A DNA stretch of 64,000 nt. It comes from Siphlonurus alternatus. Its lineage: Eukaryota; Arthropoda; Insecta; Ephemeroptera; Siphlonuridae. This document shows positions 1 through 23,200 of this stretch, in pieces. Below the pieces are notes generated by a model that did no database searches, was not told the origin of the DNA, and saw only the letters and a program-made list of their open reading frames with translations. How positions within the stretch are numbered: the stretch's first letter is position 1; each line of letters opens with the position of its first letter. The position numbers and the translations under genes were made by a program. Location of the stretch: contig OX463780.1 of the NCBI GenBank assembly GCA_949825025.1, forward strand, positions 40,776,979-40,840,978, given 5' to 3'.

Positions 1-203
1 GGGAGAGAGGAGAAAAGAGAGGGATTCGTAGAAGTTCGGTAGAGGAAAAGAGGCCGCGAATGAACTTGCCTTTGTGAATGTATAGATTGTATAGATAGGG
101 TGAGAGTGATTATATCAATATTTAAATTATTTATCCAATATTTTTTATAAAAAAAAAACAATTTTTTTATTCTTGTGTAAATTGAAAGTGCATATCAAAA
201 GTA
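1..203 (+). promoter_or_regulatory. 5' flank and leader of the calmodulin-like gene
   Basis: Purine-rich sequence followed by AT-rich leader. An in-frame TGA at 183-185 lies seven codons before the ATG at 204, so 204 is the first usable Met of this exon. I see no convincing TATA box and cannot place the transcription start. Confidence 0.3.
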
Positions 204-8750
<8,547 letters not shown>

Positions 8751-8756
8751 GTAGGC

Positions 8757-8940
8757 TCACTCCTGCAAACAAACAAAGAAGAGAACACTGTCCCAAGAGC
8801 TAATTCCAAGCTCTCTCATCAGCAGTGCCGGGCCCGCGGTGGAATCGAACTCAAGGCTATCCGTTATACCAGGTCGCATCGCAAGGAGATTAAACCTCTT
8901 CCACAATTTGAGACTTGGCATCCACAGTCTCACTAACTTA
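8757..8940 (-). repeat. possible tRNA-derived SINE fragment in the 3' UTR
   Basis: Read on the minus strand, this GC-richer block contains GAGTTCGATTCC, a good match to the RNA polymerase III B box, followed by a CCGCGGGCCCGG stretch. It begins six bases after the calmodulin-like stop codon, in reverse orientation. I could not find a convincing A box or fold a full cloverleaf. It could be a SINE fragment or a decayed tRNA-like sequence. Confidence 0.35.
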
Positions 8941-8954
8941 TTAAATAAATACAA

Positions 8955-11900
8955 CTTTACACAAACAAACTTTTAAGAACAAACAAAAATATGTTAATTA
9001 TTATATAAAAAAATCTATAATTATATATAATTATTAAAAAGATTTGTATAATTTCAATTTGAAATCGTGCAGATTTTTATACTTGATAAAATATTTAAAA
9101 ATAAAATATATATATATTAAGATTTTAAAAAGAAAAATAAGAAATAAATTGATAATATAATGATTAAAATTGAGATATATAATATATATCTATTTTACTT
9201 GGGAAATATAATTTACAAACAATTATAATACACTGTATATATAATAGAAGAAAAAAATATTTGTAAAACATTAATGTGTAAGTGGTCCTATATATATAAA
9301 TAAATATATTATTACTATAATTTATTGTAGGTGACAATAATGATAATCGAAAATGTTTTTGTTTTGTGTATTACTGTGACGCATGTTATATTAGCAAAAT
9401 GCCTATTATATTACAATATAATATATGTAATTGATTTATTATAATGTATTAGAGTTTTAAGTATGCATGTATAATTTGTATGTATAATTTGATAAAATGC
9501 TGTTTTATTAACCACAATTATTTATTCGATTGCTTATTTGTATTTGTTTTAATCGATGCTTTCAAATTTATTCACCATTCTTAAATTTATTAAATCTATT
9601 ATAATTTTGATCAAATAAATGAATATCCAAATTTCAATAAAATATGACAATGTTTTAAAGAATTAATTAATTAGATAAGTTCCTCTTTTTTAAAGTTGTA
9701 AGTTAAACGTTTTATGCGCATATTAAATTTTGTGTCAAAATGCAAATGTCTTACATAAAAAAAAAAAAAAAAATCAATGATTGAAATAAATTTAAAAAAG
9801 GCCTAATTTTAAAATGTATAAATTAATGTGCGTCATGGTGAAAACTAAAGGAAATAAACTTGACTCATTCCCTCCCTGATCAGGATTTCCTTAGACATTG
9901 CCCTCCAAAATGTGTAAAAAAAAAAGCAAAAAAGAAAAAGATATTACAAAGTGTAATTATTATGAATGCTGGTCTCTAGACCAATGTTTGCTGTTAGCCA
10001 AAGTTATAATAATGTTAGATGTGTGTGCGAAGAGCATATGCGTGATGTGTGTGCATAATGCCGTGTAATGTGACGTCACTAAATGGCGATCGGATATTTT
10101 TTGATCAAGCAAGTTTCTGTACTGATAATAATAAAAATAATAAAAATCACACCCAAAATTAAATTATGTTGCAAATGGGAGTACATCAAATGTTAAAAAA
10201 AAAAGTCCTGTAAAATACTTGAATGGTTAATAATTACAAATGTTTGTTTAGTTCCCCCCCCCTCTTTGCAACAGCATAACCAGCGTCACAAGCACCATTA
10301 CCATTATTAATGCAATTTGAATTATAGCCTTCAAATTTAAAGATATTACATAACAAAGCCTTACTTTATAACTGGAATAAATGGAAAATAACGATTTGAC
10401 GCTCATTATGTAAATCCATACTTCACCCCTTATATATGTTGTAGAACAATTGTTATATTTTAAGTTTACCAAAAAAAATTTTGACACACAATCAAAGCTT
10501 TTGTTATTTAATGCAAATTACCAATAGGGTTTAAAAAAATGCTTTATAGTATTTAATAAACTTTATTATGTATAAATGCATGGTAAAAATGTCTAAATTT
10601 TTGTGCTTTCTCAAATAATTCAATTAATATTTTTTTAAAGAAATAATACCAACATAACACAACAATTATTATTTTTTTTTTAAATAATATTTTTATTCAC
10701 TGTCTCATATAATATTAATTTTGGTATTTTAACACTAACTTTTACTTTTACGTTCTTTTCTTCAAAAACTGCTATAATTCTTCTTGAGATTTTGTTCTAG
10801 AGGCCAGATCATCATCAGTAAATTAAATGCATATATACGTTGATACTGGAGGACGATGTATATGAAGAAACAAAAAAATGACAAAAATACAAATTAATGT
10901 AGGCTTTCAATGTCCCCTCCTCCCCGCGTCAAACAGGGTAAACCCCTTCCTCTTTACTTTGTTTTCAATTAATATCTAGAGATACTAAAACTTTATTAAG
11001 TTTAGCATTCCAATTTCTGTTATTAATACTGTAAAAAAATAAAATAATAAAACATTTTTAAACTCATAAATTAACTATTAGATTTCATAACAAAATAGTA
11101 ATTAAAAAAAATATTCTAATATAAATAATAATATTACTCTAAACCATTAAAAATAAATTATAAAATGCTGTTTTATACTTTTGAGCTATTGATATTAAGA
11201 ATAAAAGACAAAAAATATTGGTTTCAAAATTTTAAATGAACACATTAGATAAAATTTATTGAAAGAAAATAAACATAAATTGTAAATCCAAAGTTATAAG
11301 TAAACAAATTAATTACGTGAAAATATTGATCTCATAAATATACAACAAAATATAAGCTATACTAAACCTAATTATGATAAAAAATATAGTTTAAATGGCA
11401 TTTTTGTACCTTTTAAAAAACTCTTCAAACATAATATATATAATTTTAAAATCACTTTCTTATATACTAATATTTAAGAAAATAGAACAATCAACTTTTT
11501 ACAATTTAATTTTTAACAGTGGCGATGATTTTGTTTCGCATTGTGATTTTAATTTTAAAGCCGGCAAAGCATAATATTGTATAATCGTTGTCTAATAATG
11601 TAAAAATGGAAAAAAAAACCTTCATATAAAATACAAGAAATAAAATACTTAAAAAATTGATTCTTGTATTAATTAAGTTACCAGAGTTCAATGAAATTTT
11701 GTTGCTGTACAGATGTTGTGTTTAAAAACAATGTTTTATTTGTTGATAAAAAAATAGAAAAGAAGAAATTAATTCAAGATTATATGTAATTAATTCTCTG
11801 TTGAACCAGAGAATCTAACATTGTAAGTGGAAAATTCCACAAGCGCTGCGTGATGTAATCAGTGTTTTGTTATGTTTCCATGTAAAAAAAGAAAAAAAAA

Positions 11901-12587
11901 AACAATTTGTGCACCAGATAAATAATAAAATACTATACAAAAATACTAACATTTTTTTTTTAATTTGCAGTAAAAATTGCACCCTATTTACCCTGGACTA
12001 CTTCGATCATAAGTGTGTGTGTGAATATATATATAATTAAATATTATAAACATCACAATTGAGTGATAAACTCTGTTTGTAAATAAATAATCAGAAAGAA
12101 TCCATTTTTATTGATGAACCTTATGTTTCATCAGTTTCATGTACAGATCAAGTTTCATCAGTAAAAATCGATTGTGTATTTACGCATATATTATGAGCTA
12201 TAATTTATTAGGGTATCTGTGTGTGCATGCATGATTGCAGTTTTGTTAAATTAAAAAAAAAAATGGAAAAAAAATCCAAGTTAATTAGTTAATTAAGCGA
12301 TATACTGTAGCTGGATGCAGCGAGCCTGGATCGAATGATAATAATATATAGCTAGCTTGTATTATTCTTGCAACGTATACATTATTATTAAAATTATTAT
12401 TGAGTAGACGTTAAATTATAATATATATAGTAAAAAATGTCATAGTATTTATTTGACAAAATATATTAAACTACATTAATTATAATGTACTATATTTTAT
12501 TTTTTGGATATAGATGAATAGAATAATAATAAAATATACTTTTATTCTTTGACATATTTACATTATTTATTATCATATTTTAATCTA
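8955..12587. other. gene-free AT-rich intergenic stretch
   Basis: No exon-like sequence, tRNA or ordered repeat seen. It contains short homopolymers (C8 near 10254) and AT-rich simple sequence. Confidence 0.5.
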
Positions 12588-12596
12588 TGTGTGCAA

Positions 12597-13475
12597 TAGA
12601 CAACATGCATGAAAAAAATTTATTGCAGAAATATAGAGAGTACCAAATTATGCTACTCTGAATTTTTTCAGATTTTTTGAGACACGTACAGAACTATTTT
12701 TAAATAATGGGGTACTGACCGGTATATGAGTTAGCAATATTAGTAAAAAGTACTGTGAATTCTATGAAGAACGAGCCCTATTAGAGCATTCTACGACAAT
12801 TTGCTGATTTTATATGAAGTTTTAAAACTTTTTTTGATGACGTCATAGCATTGAATCTTAAATGAGAAAATGCATCACTTGACATTGCTAAAATGAAAAG
12901 TTATTGAGCTAGGAATTTGAAACTTTCATTATCGTGATTCTATTATATATAGCACCTAGCTAAAAACCTTGCAAATGAAGTTTTGGTTACATTTCAATAT
13001 TATAGAGAGGTATATGGGATTTGGTAATGTTAACTGATCTATTTTCCCATTTAATTAAGATTCAATTAATGCTATGACGTCATTTTTGAGAGGTTTTAAA
13101 AATTCATATAAAATCAGGAAATTGTCGTAGAATGCTGTAATAGGGCTTGTTTTTCATGAAATTCTCGTGCCTTTTGAAATATTGACAAAAACTTGCAACT
13201 TTTTTTATGGTCATGCAGTACACCCCATTATTGAAAGTACGGCCACGCCCCCTGGATCGAGGCGTCAATAGGCCTCCAGTCTCTATCCTTTTTAATAAGG
13301 ATTCAGGGGTGCCAACTGAAATCACAGAACTTTCAATAGTTAATTATTTAAAAATAGTTCCGGGACTCACAAAAATCTGAAAAAATTCAGAGTATAGCAT
13401 AATTTGATTCCCTCTTTCTGCAATATTTTTTTTTCATATATATAATTATATATATATGTTGTCCAATGTCCATTG
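12597..13475. repeat. fold-back element, family A, split by a nested element
   Basis: The outer arms match family A (5242-5578). Its GC-rich centre is displaced to 13237-13275 because a second element (12709-13226) interrupts the left arm. TGTGCAAT occurs directly before the left end (12590-12597) and after the right end (13476-13483), a possible 8-bp target duplication. Other copies of the family do not show a clear duplication. Confidence 0.75.
12709..13226. repeat. nested 518-bp fold-back element
   Basis: Begins GGGGTACTGACC and ends with the imperfect complement GGTCATGCAGTACACCCC. Inner parts of the arms match more closely (CATTCTACGACAATTT, GATTTTATATGAA). Each arm carries TGACGTCA. 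It sits inside one arm of a family A element. It has no coding capacity. Confidence 0.7.
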
Positions 13476-13952
13476 TGTGCAATATAAATAATATACAGTA
13501 TATATATATATATATATATAATATTATTTATCCATGCATCATGGCCAGAAAACTTAATTATATATTTAATTGAACCGATTGAACCTGAACCGACTCTGAA
13601 TTCAGTTTATATTTTACGCGCTAAATTCATGACTGTGAAAATTGAAAAATTGAGAAACGAAATTCGTACGATTCGTAGAATAAACAAAAATAAAAAAATT
13701 TAAGATGATCAAATAAATGAATTTTAATTTGGTGTCAAAAAACAAACATTTTCAAAGGTAAAGTGGACCAACGTTGTATTATGAGCTGTATAGATCAATA
13801 AATTAACATAAGAATTGTTTCAAATGTGATCAGGTCATAAAAAAACTCGCTTATGAACACTTCCAGCCATCCCAAACTTTGTTCACCAAGTTTTTGCATT
13901 TAATGAAATTGTGAAGGTCATTTAGCTTAAAAAACTAAAGATATTTGTCAAA

Positions 13953-16900
13953 ATGAAAGAAACGACAGAAGAAACTTCTACACCCTCGTCTGCGGCTCCT
14001 AAACCTAAAAAGAAGAAGAAAGAGGCCACGTAAGTTAAAACTTTTACCATGCACATACACTATTATGTACACTTGTGTACATATACATATGCATAGCATG
14101 TATCATATGCATAATACAGTATCATATATGCATATACTGTAGTTCTGGAATTTATTACTTTCACTGTCAGTTGAGCACAACCAATGATTGATGTATTGAC
14201 TTCTGGTCTGTGGACTTTATAGCCACGTAACAGTCATTGTCCTTAACTGAGCACAACCAAAGTCGATAGCTCTAAAAGTAAACTCTACAAAATGCGCAGA
14301 ACTACAGTAGCTTGGAGCATCGTGGTTTGACCCAAAGCCAAAATTTGAATTCATTTTGAGGTTGGAGCATTCCGCGATGCTCCAGATTTAGATTTAGATT
14401 TTTAACGATCTGCGGCAAATATGGCTAAACCACGGTGGCTCGCAATATAGTACTCAACGCACTCTTAAATCCCCCGTAACTCTCTGCCCCCACCACCTCG
14501 GACGGCAGGGAGTTTCACTCCCTCACTGTTCGGTTTATGAAGGAGTACTTTCCCACATCACTTCCACCTTCCACTACCCCTGAACTCCAGCTTCCACTGA
14601 TGATCACCTCTCCCAATATATCTACCTTTCCTAGTTCTGTCACTAAACTCGCTCCAACCTGTTATCTCCCTATTAACTTAAACAAATTTCCAATCTATTT
14701 ATGGGCATTTTTTTCAGCCTTGGGTCGAATTTGGCTTTGGGTATTAACGGGGGGTAAAAACGGTGAGGGCTGAAGTACCAGTTTCCTGAATTTTATTTTG
14801 ATCACAAGTTATTTATGTATTTGTTTGCAACCTTATATGCACTGGTATGGGCTAAAAACATTATACAGTATGTAGACATAATATTCCATGTTTCTAATAC
14901 TTAGTGCATATTTTTGCTAAAAATATAATTACAAAATATGTTTAAATCACGGTTATCCATTACTGCTTCCAACTTTTAGCATCACCATTTCTCCCCCACC
15001 CCATTTAACTATAAACTCGCTGTCAGCTCAAGCTATGCTTAAGCATAAAATGGGGTTGCTGTTACCAACTTATATTACATTATAAATGTTGCTTCAGTCT
15101 TCAGATTATTACATTATCATGCAGTTATTGCTGAGCTGAATATAGTCATAATTAAAAGCTGTTTAATAATATCACACAGTAAAGTAATACTGTATTTTAT
15201 ATATTAAATTTTCATATTCTCATACACTGTAGTGAATTCTGTTCAACAGATGCAAATATCTGGATAGTATGGCCACGGTAGAGGATCAGGCATTATATGT
15301 TAACAATAAGCTGTACCATATTTACCTATGAATTGTTTTTCTTCTAATTTTAGAAAATCTCGAGAGTGGGAGAGAGATCGCCGTGAACGTCTCAACAACT
15401 CGTTCACTGATCTCAGCAAGCTACTTCCCACTAACAGTAATGTTGCACCAACTAGGAAGATGGAAATACTTCAGAAAGCATCGGCCTATATCAAAACACT
15501 ACAGCTGGAGAATGCTGAACTGCTTGAGAGCAGTGGCACAGGAAAAACTTGGTGTAAGTTGGATTGTATGCATTCACAGGTTGGTCAAGTAACAGTTTAA
15601 GAACCTCAAGAAAAATGCAGTAGTGTTTTTTTTTTTTTCACATAGATAAACTATCAAATGTATATATAATACATAAGTGTTACCAGCATTATTAACTTTT
15701 TGCCATCCACACATAGATCTTCTTGATTCTTCCAGTTGCTTCAGAAAATACTCAACTGATAAAAGGGAAGAGATTGGGGGGAAAAAAAAAAAAACAAGAA
15801 GCCTTACAACGTTGCAATGTCCGTAGCCTGAGAGTCTTGCACAGATTACACAAATATACATATTTACAAATACATTATCTAGATGTTTCAACTAACATTT
15901 CCTTGCTACGGACATTTCATCATGGTAAGGTTTGTTGTTTTTTTCCTATTATATCTCTTTTCTTTTATTACTACATATATCCAACTGCAATGATTCACCT
16001 TTCGTTATTAGAATGTAAATTCTGAATTGATACTCTTTTGCTTTCTACATTCTCAACTGAACAATGTAGCGTTAAAATGTTAACACTCCCTGCTCTTCAA
16101 TTACTTAGTTAAAATCATAATATAAACATAAAAGGGTCAAAAAATATTTTAATCTTCTGTACAGTACTGTACATTATAACATTATTTCAAACTCTTCCTA
16201 TACTGCAGTAATGTTTATAACAAGTGTGGAGTGATGCTGATGTTTGTGTTGTTACAGCACGCGAGGTCAAGCAGCTGCAGTGCCAGGTGAAGGAGCTGAC
16301 AAGCCGCAACCAGCAACTGGTGTTGCTGTTGCAGGACGCCGGTGGCAAGCTACCTCCTTGGGTATCAGTGCCCGCCCTTGGCAAGCGCCAGCTGCATTAC
16401 AGCCACAAGTTCACGCAGGAGGATCTAGAGAGGAGTTTTGCCGAGCCAAAAAAGAGTGAGTAACAGAATAGGTTGCTTGATGATTATAGTTGCAGGTTGT
16501 CAAATTTGTGTCTTGAGTGAGCATGAATAAAAAAAAAGTGATTTATTCTTCATAAAATGTTAAAATAATTGTAAATCATTGAGTTACATTTACATTCATT
16601 GCAAAGAAATGTTTTATGTATTTTTTGCCTTATTTCTTCCTGCTCACTCAAAATATTGTAACAAATGTCCGCTATTAATTGACTACAGCTAGTGTATAAC
16701 AGTACATAGTACGTACAGTATATATGTAAAAATTAGTATCTACAGTATTTGCTTTGTTTTGAAAACACTTCGTCTACAGTATTTATTTTTATTTTTCTTT
16801 TCTTTTCTCTTTTCTCCTTTTTTTTTTTTTTTTTTTTTTTGTTCATATAAAAGTAATAATGATCTAAGAATTAATTAAGGTTCCGTCGTAACTTCGTACA

Positions 16901-17197
16901 AGAAAATTTCAAACCCAAAATTGACGACCGATCTCTCATCTGATCAAGATATCAAGCCTCTCCTAAGTTTTGTAAGGTAGTTGCCCTGTAGGTAGTTGCC
17001 CTATTTCAAAGGTTTTGACAATTAGTCAGTATAGTGCTGCTGAATGATATAGGCGAGGAAACGATCTACAATTTTTAAGGGTAATTGGCAAGTGGCGTTC
17101 TACAAGCCGGATTGATTTTTAATCGATAATAGGGATATTTAGGAGTTCCCAAAAAAAGTTTGCCAAAGTTTGCCCATGGCAACATCCCGATTATGCG

Positions 17198-17228
<31 letters not shown>

Positions 17229-20200
17229 AATTGAAAAATTAATATCTCCGGAACCAACAGAGTTGCAGGATTTAAGACTAAATTATTGAAACGCCCGTGT
17301 TTCACGCTTTTTAGAAATGTACTTTTATTTTGAACCCGACCAAAAATATTTTGTCCCGATAATAATATTTTTTCAAATTTGGAATTTAATTTTCTTCCTC
17401 TTTTGAGAATAAATAAAAAACCAAATGTTTTTTGAGAAAAATGGTTCATCTGAATCTTGTTGCCTACATCATCACCAAAATTTTGATGTGTTAAACGTCA
17501 TGATTGAAAACATCAAACTCAAAAATTCTGAAATTTTTATAAATATTTCTGGTTGTATCTCCAATTTATTTATTTGTTTAATTAAGGTAGAGGTAATACG
17601 AATCAGCTGTTCCACGTAGTCCTCTTTAATTAACATGTAAACCTTTGCAAATTCACAAAAGTTCTGAAAAATTTTTGAGAGACAACTTTTGGTGCCTAAA
17701 AGCCATATAAAAAATTTCAAAACAATTTGATGAGCCATTTTTTTTTTTTTTTTTTTAAATTTTCAGCATAGGGCTTTCTCATGAAAATACGAACTTAAAA
17801 CTTAATAAAAAAAATCGGCTCGTTTAATTGTTTTGAAATACTTTTAGGCACCAAAAATTGCCTCCCATCTCAAAAAATTTTCAGATTTAATGAACTTTAA
17901 TTAATAATGTAGTTCAATATGATTCATCATCAGCTTAATATTTTATGGAATTATTTATTTGGTACTACACTTTACTTTACACTTCCCCATTGACAATAAT
18001 AATAATAATAAAAAAAAAAAAAAAAAAACTGTGATAGGAACAGAATTTATAAAAAATAGTTTATTACCACCATTATTAGTAGAAGACATTGGTCGTAGTG
18101 TTTTAAATTTTAACCCTCAAAAGATGTCCCATAGAAAACATAAATATAAATTATAAAATGTAGTAAAACAATGTTTTATTATCTTAATATTTTTTGCAGA
18201 AAAGTCAAGAAAAACATCACAAAAAGAAAAGGGAACAGATGTGACGAACACTAAAAAGAAAAAGACAAATTCTAAAGCTTCAAAAAAATCTGCAAGTTCA
18301 AAAAATTTAGCTCTTAGTAAAATAAAACCTCCTTCTGTTGCTCAACTTTTAAATGAACCCTCAACTACAAGTAATTCAAGCAATAGCAAGATTGAAGGCA
18401 CTCCCAGTACCTCAAGTCTTGTCATCTTGCCACCAGAAAAACCTCCTCCTTTAAGCCTATCCAACGGTATTATTGTAGTGAAGGGTAGTAACCAATCAAC
18501 TGCTACTACCAACACCCTTTCGTCAGGTCTACTCTTCATGCGAACACCCCCTAACTGCTCCCAGCCTTCCAGCCTGGCTGCAAAACCCTGCATCCTGCTC
18601 TCCAATACCAACAGTAGTTCCACCACCACTGTGCAACAAACATCTCCAGTGGTACCACAGTCAAGTCAGCAACTGACACCTGCCCAAACCACCACCCTTC
18701 TCACGGCACCAATCATGGCAACAGGACAGTCCAGCTCAATTCTTCATACATCTCAGTCATTACCGTCAAATTCAAGCTCCAATAAAGTTGCTCCTACCTT
18801 TGTGTTAGCTAACGGTAATCTTGTACCTGTTCTTCCTACATCATCCAAGCCACAAAAACCAAGTAATATATCACAACAATCTATCAATCTAGCTCCAAAA
18901 CCTCAAAAAGTAATAAATAAAAATGCCAATAAAGTGCCAATTCCTAAACTTCCTAAGAGGAACTTAAGAGGAAATAAAACAATAATAAAAAAGAAGAAAG
19001 TAATTTGTAAGGAAATTACAAATGTCGTCACTAACTTAACTCCAAATTCCATTTCAAATGTTACTCTTGATTCTTTAAAAAGTATCGTTACGAGTGTTGG
19101 TAGTACTAACTCTATTGCTAAAGCTGTAAAGAATACAGAAAGTAATTGTGTAAATAATAATGCTTATGCTGTGCAAACATTCCCTGTTGCGGAAGTTCTT
19201 AGAGTTACTGAAAGTAATTCTGTTTTAGAAAGTGAGCCATTAGAAAGTGAGAAAGGTGGCAATGAATTAGACATTTCCGAGACAGTAACAGAAAAATGTG
19301 CTGAAATTTCTGAAGTGTCGAAGCCTCAGCAGTCACTCTCTCCACAAACAGTTCTCAATGTTTCACAAACCGTTGCAGTAAGCGAAACAAGTGGAAAGCC
19401 CATGGGCCATAAGAGCAGTTACAGTATTGACTCTTTGTGTAAGGGAAAGCAAGGTACATCGCCAAATCTTGTCTTGGAGACAGTACAACCTACAGATATT
19501 GAAAACAGTGAACTTAATATTCCAGTGAAGAATAAAGTAGACAAAGAGAGTAAAAATGAGCACAAAATTAATAAATTACACACCAATAAAATCTCATTTG
19601 ATAATCAAACACCTCACAAGATTATAAATGAACAGAAAAAAGAAAAATCTGTAAAAAATATTGATAGTTTGGCTCTGAAAGGTCAAAATAAACCTGAAAC
19701 AATTTTGCAGGAAACAAAACCTGAAAGTAATATTGCTGAAATTCATAATGAAAAATGTATTGAAGTCTCTGTTAAGTGCAAAAGATTACAAATAACTTCT
19801 CCGTGCGAAAAAATAGCTGAGCCATGTGCACCCATGCGAGCAGTACGGGAAAGTATTTTAACATTTCCTGAGGCGAATGAAATGTGTGTTTCTGGTTCTA
19901 AAACATTCTACAGTAATTATGATAATTGTAGTGCTTTGAGAAATCATGAATTTGTACCTGCAGAAATAAGTCCTTCGGGGTTCATAGGTCCACAGCCTCC
20001 AATGGCCACTGTTGTTGATGCTCCTTTGTCAAAAGAAGGAATAGAACAATACCCTGGCCCTCAAATTTACAGGCCAAATGTAGAAGACTCATGTAGAACT
20101 GAAGAACACATAGAACATTTGGAAAACCAACAAACAGAAGTACTTTCGAATTCCATGCCAAGTACATTTTCAAGTGACATATTTGCCTCACTTAATGTTC

Positions 20201-23200
20201 CGTCTGGTCATCCTGAATCAATATCTCCTACAGCTGCTTTTCTATTGGCTTTTCCTCTTGTATCGTCTTCAACTGGTCGGACCAATGAAATGATGTCTGA
20301 GCAACCTGAAACACAGCGATCGGAAGCCTGCAACAGCTCTGGTAACTCTCTTCTGCAGCTTGGATCAATGGATGAACAACCATCAAGTCAAGCTGTAGTA
20401 GAACTGAACAGTCTAATGACTCAAGGTAGTAGACAGCACCATTCAATGCTAGATACTCAGAATAACTCTCACATCATGCAAAATAATAATCATAACTTGG
20501 AACAAAATACTCAATACAAAAATCAGTCCAAAGTCCCACCAAACCACATCTCATGTGTTGGATCAACAATAAAAAACATTGATTCATCAACAAAACAATT
20601 TAATTCTCATGCCATTTTGCCTCCTATGCCCCACAACAGTTATCAGGTAAGTGAACAAATTTCTGATTATGATGCAGAAATCTCATCAATTATGTCTAAT
20701 ACAAATCATGGTCATCATTCGTTGCCTCCCCAATCAAGTCAAAATAAGAATCTAACTGAAAGGAATAATGCACCTGCAAATTCTTGTCGTTCCAAAACCA
20801 ATGAGAGAGGTAGAGAGAGTCAATATCCATCCTTGCAGCAGCAAAATAATGCACCACCTGATAAGCAGTTTCCTACTCTCCCAATGCAACATTCAAATAA
20901 TGTCTGCCATCAACAACAAATCTGTGGAGAACAAATGCAGCAGCCTCTGTATCGTCCTTGTAACACAACTAAAAAACAGATGCAACTACCTCAACAAATT
21001 CCTTATCACAACACTGCTGCTCATTTTTCAAGTGTGCAACAAACTGACAGAAACTTAAGATGTAATACAGCAAATTACAATCAACCTATTTTTGGAAGCA
21101 GTGCTTCAAACACTTCAACTCAGTCCCAGCAGCAAAAAGTCCCTGCCCCTCCTCTTCCTACCCCTCGTTTGGAACCATACACACAGAAAACTCCACAAGA
21201 ACAAAATGATACTTCTCATTTTATTGGCAAACTCAATACAAATGCAACTTCAGACACAAAATTATCCATTAATAATGCTAATCAGAGGTACAAAATTGCT
21301 GTAAAAGAAGCCTCTCAACCGAGCACTATAAAATCCTCTGGTACTAGCAGATTTGATCGCAATATGGCTGAAAGTTTAGAAAGTTCTCGGCATAACTGCG
21401 TACCCACAGCCACAGTATCAAGTCAAGCTTATGCTTATAATTTATTTAATGATTATCCCACCTCTAATTATTTACCACTTCCAAGTCTTGCTTCCAGTTC
21501 GTCCAGCTCAGTTACTACCGAGGCTGCTCATTCTTCTCTTGGATCATTCTCAGTAGCACATAATTCATCCAACTTTGGCATTTTATCTTGGAGCACTTTA
21601 TCTCCCATGACTGCTCCAAATACTCAGCAGATATCTGGCTATAATAATACTTCTGATGTAAATTGTAATAAACAAAACACCCCAACGTATCAACAAATGA
21701 ATGAAAATCATCCCAGTACTTACCCAAGTAATAGTAATCAAAATAAGTCTTACCAGCAATCCAGCAATAGATCAGCACAGATAACTTATCCTCAGCAAAC
21801 AGTTAAGGAAACACAACCTACCCCAAGACCACCTGTTAATTGGATGACAACACCTGACATTAGACATGAAAATGTGACAACTCATTTTGATCATACTCAA
21901 GTACCATGCAGTATTGCAGGTGTTAGTCACAAAGAAATGACCACTAATAATAATAATAATAATTTTGTAAGTAATACAGTATACACTGATTATTCAGAAA
22001 ATTTAAGTCATGCTTGGCAAGGAAGCAAAACAAATACCCAGCATCAAAATGTTTCGAATCCTTTACCAACGTTGGTTGGAGATTTAGCTCTTGGGCCTAC
22101 GCCGCCCACTAGCTCCAAGTATTGTTCTGCTTACAAGCCTGCAGCTGCTCGAAAACAGGACAAAGAAGTAAGCAAGCGTGGAGATTATAACGTCAGCACG
22201 GTGGGTAGCTCAGGCAGTTTTTTGTCTGTCAGCCAGTTGGTAGATCACAACGTGAAGGAAACAAGAGGTGGAAGTAGCTCCCGAAGAACACGACCGTCAA
22301 CAAAAGCAGGTAGTAGAAGGGACAGAAACAAAAACCAAAATGCTCAGATACCTGTACATTTTAATGAACCAACCACTGCAGTTCCCACTACTTATCCGAC
22401 AGTGTCTAATTGGCCTGCACCTAAATCCTCGTATAAAGCTACTCCCAGTAATTACTCGGCTGAAGCCTTAATTGGTTTACCAACTGCTCAGCAACAAGAA
22501 TTGACACCTTCAGCTCTACATGGTCCTATGGATAAAGTAAATTCAATGGACCGTTATCCACAAAATTATCCTTCTAGGAGTCATTTCTCAACGGAATCAA
22601 CTTCTAATTATTTTTCCGATCAATTAGAAACAAATTATCAACAAAGTTCTTATGGTGCTAATTGTTCTTCTGGGAATTATCAATCATCTACTAATAATTA
22701 TATGCCAAACACTGGACAGACTTTCCCTGGAACTGATATTACTGGTAGTAGCATCACTGCTCATGCTTTTACTTCAGAAATAGGTACAAGTAATTTCTTA
22801 TTTCCTACAACTACAGCAAGTTCAAGATCAGGTTTCTTCCCTAGTGAAATAACTCCAAATAATACAGGAAAGAATAATTCAAGAAATAACAAGCGGAGAC
22901 ATACAGAACACTCTGAACAAAATTACCAAGATAACAGTTATGTTGCACCAAATCAATTGAACCAGCTGGAGTATAGCAATGCTGGACGGACCCACCACAA
23001 CACTTCTCAACAGATGGTTCCACGTTGTAATGAGGTGCCACCTCAAAACTGTGGTCCTACATACCACTCGGCCAGGGGAGCAGGGGTGCAAAACACTACG
23101 CCTCCCAGCAACAATTCAACGGTACCACCTGCAGGCGGGAGCTCTCTCACCAACTTCAACCTCAGCACCATCTTCCCGGAGATAAATGACAAGGTATAAT

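Noticed and set aside
14537..14773. 78-residue frame in USF3-like intron 1
   Set aside because: It lies in a block whose start recurs at 62740, so it is repeat sequence; no recognisable domain.
18241..18243. GTG as the start of the 1652-residue USF3-like frame
   Set aside because: The frame continues upstream to an acceptor at 18199 and joins the preceding exon in phase; it is an internal exon, not a start.
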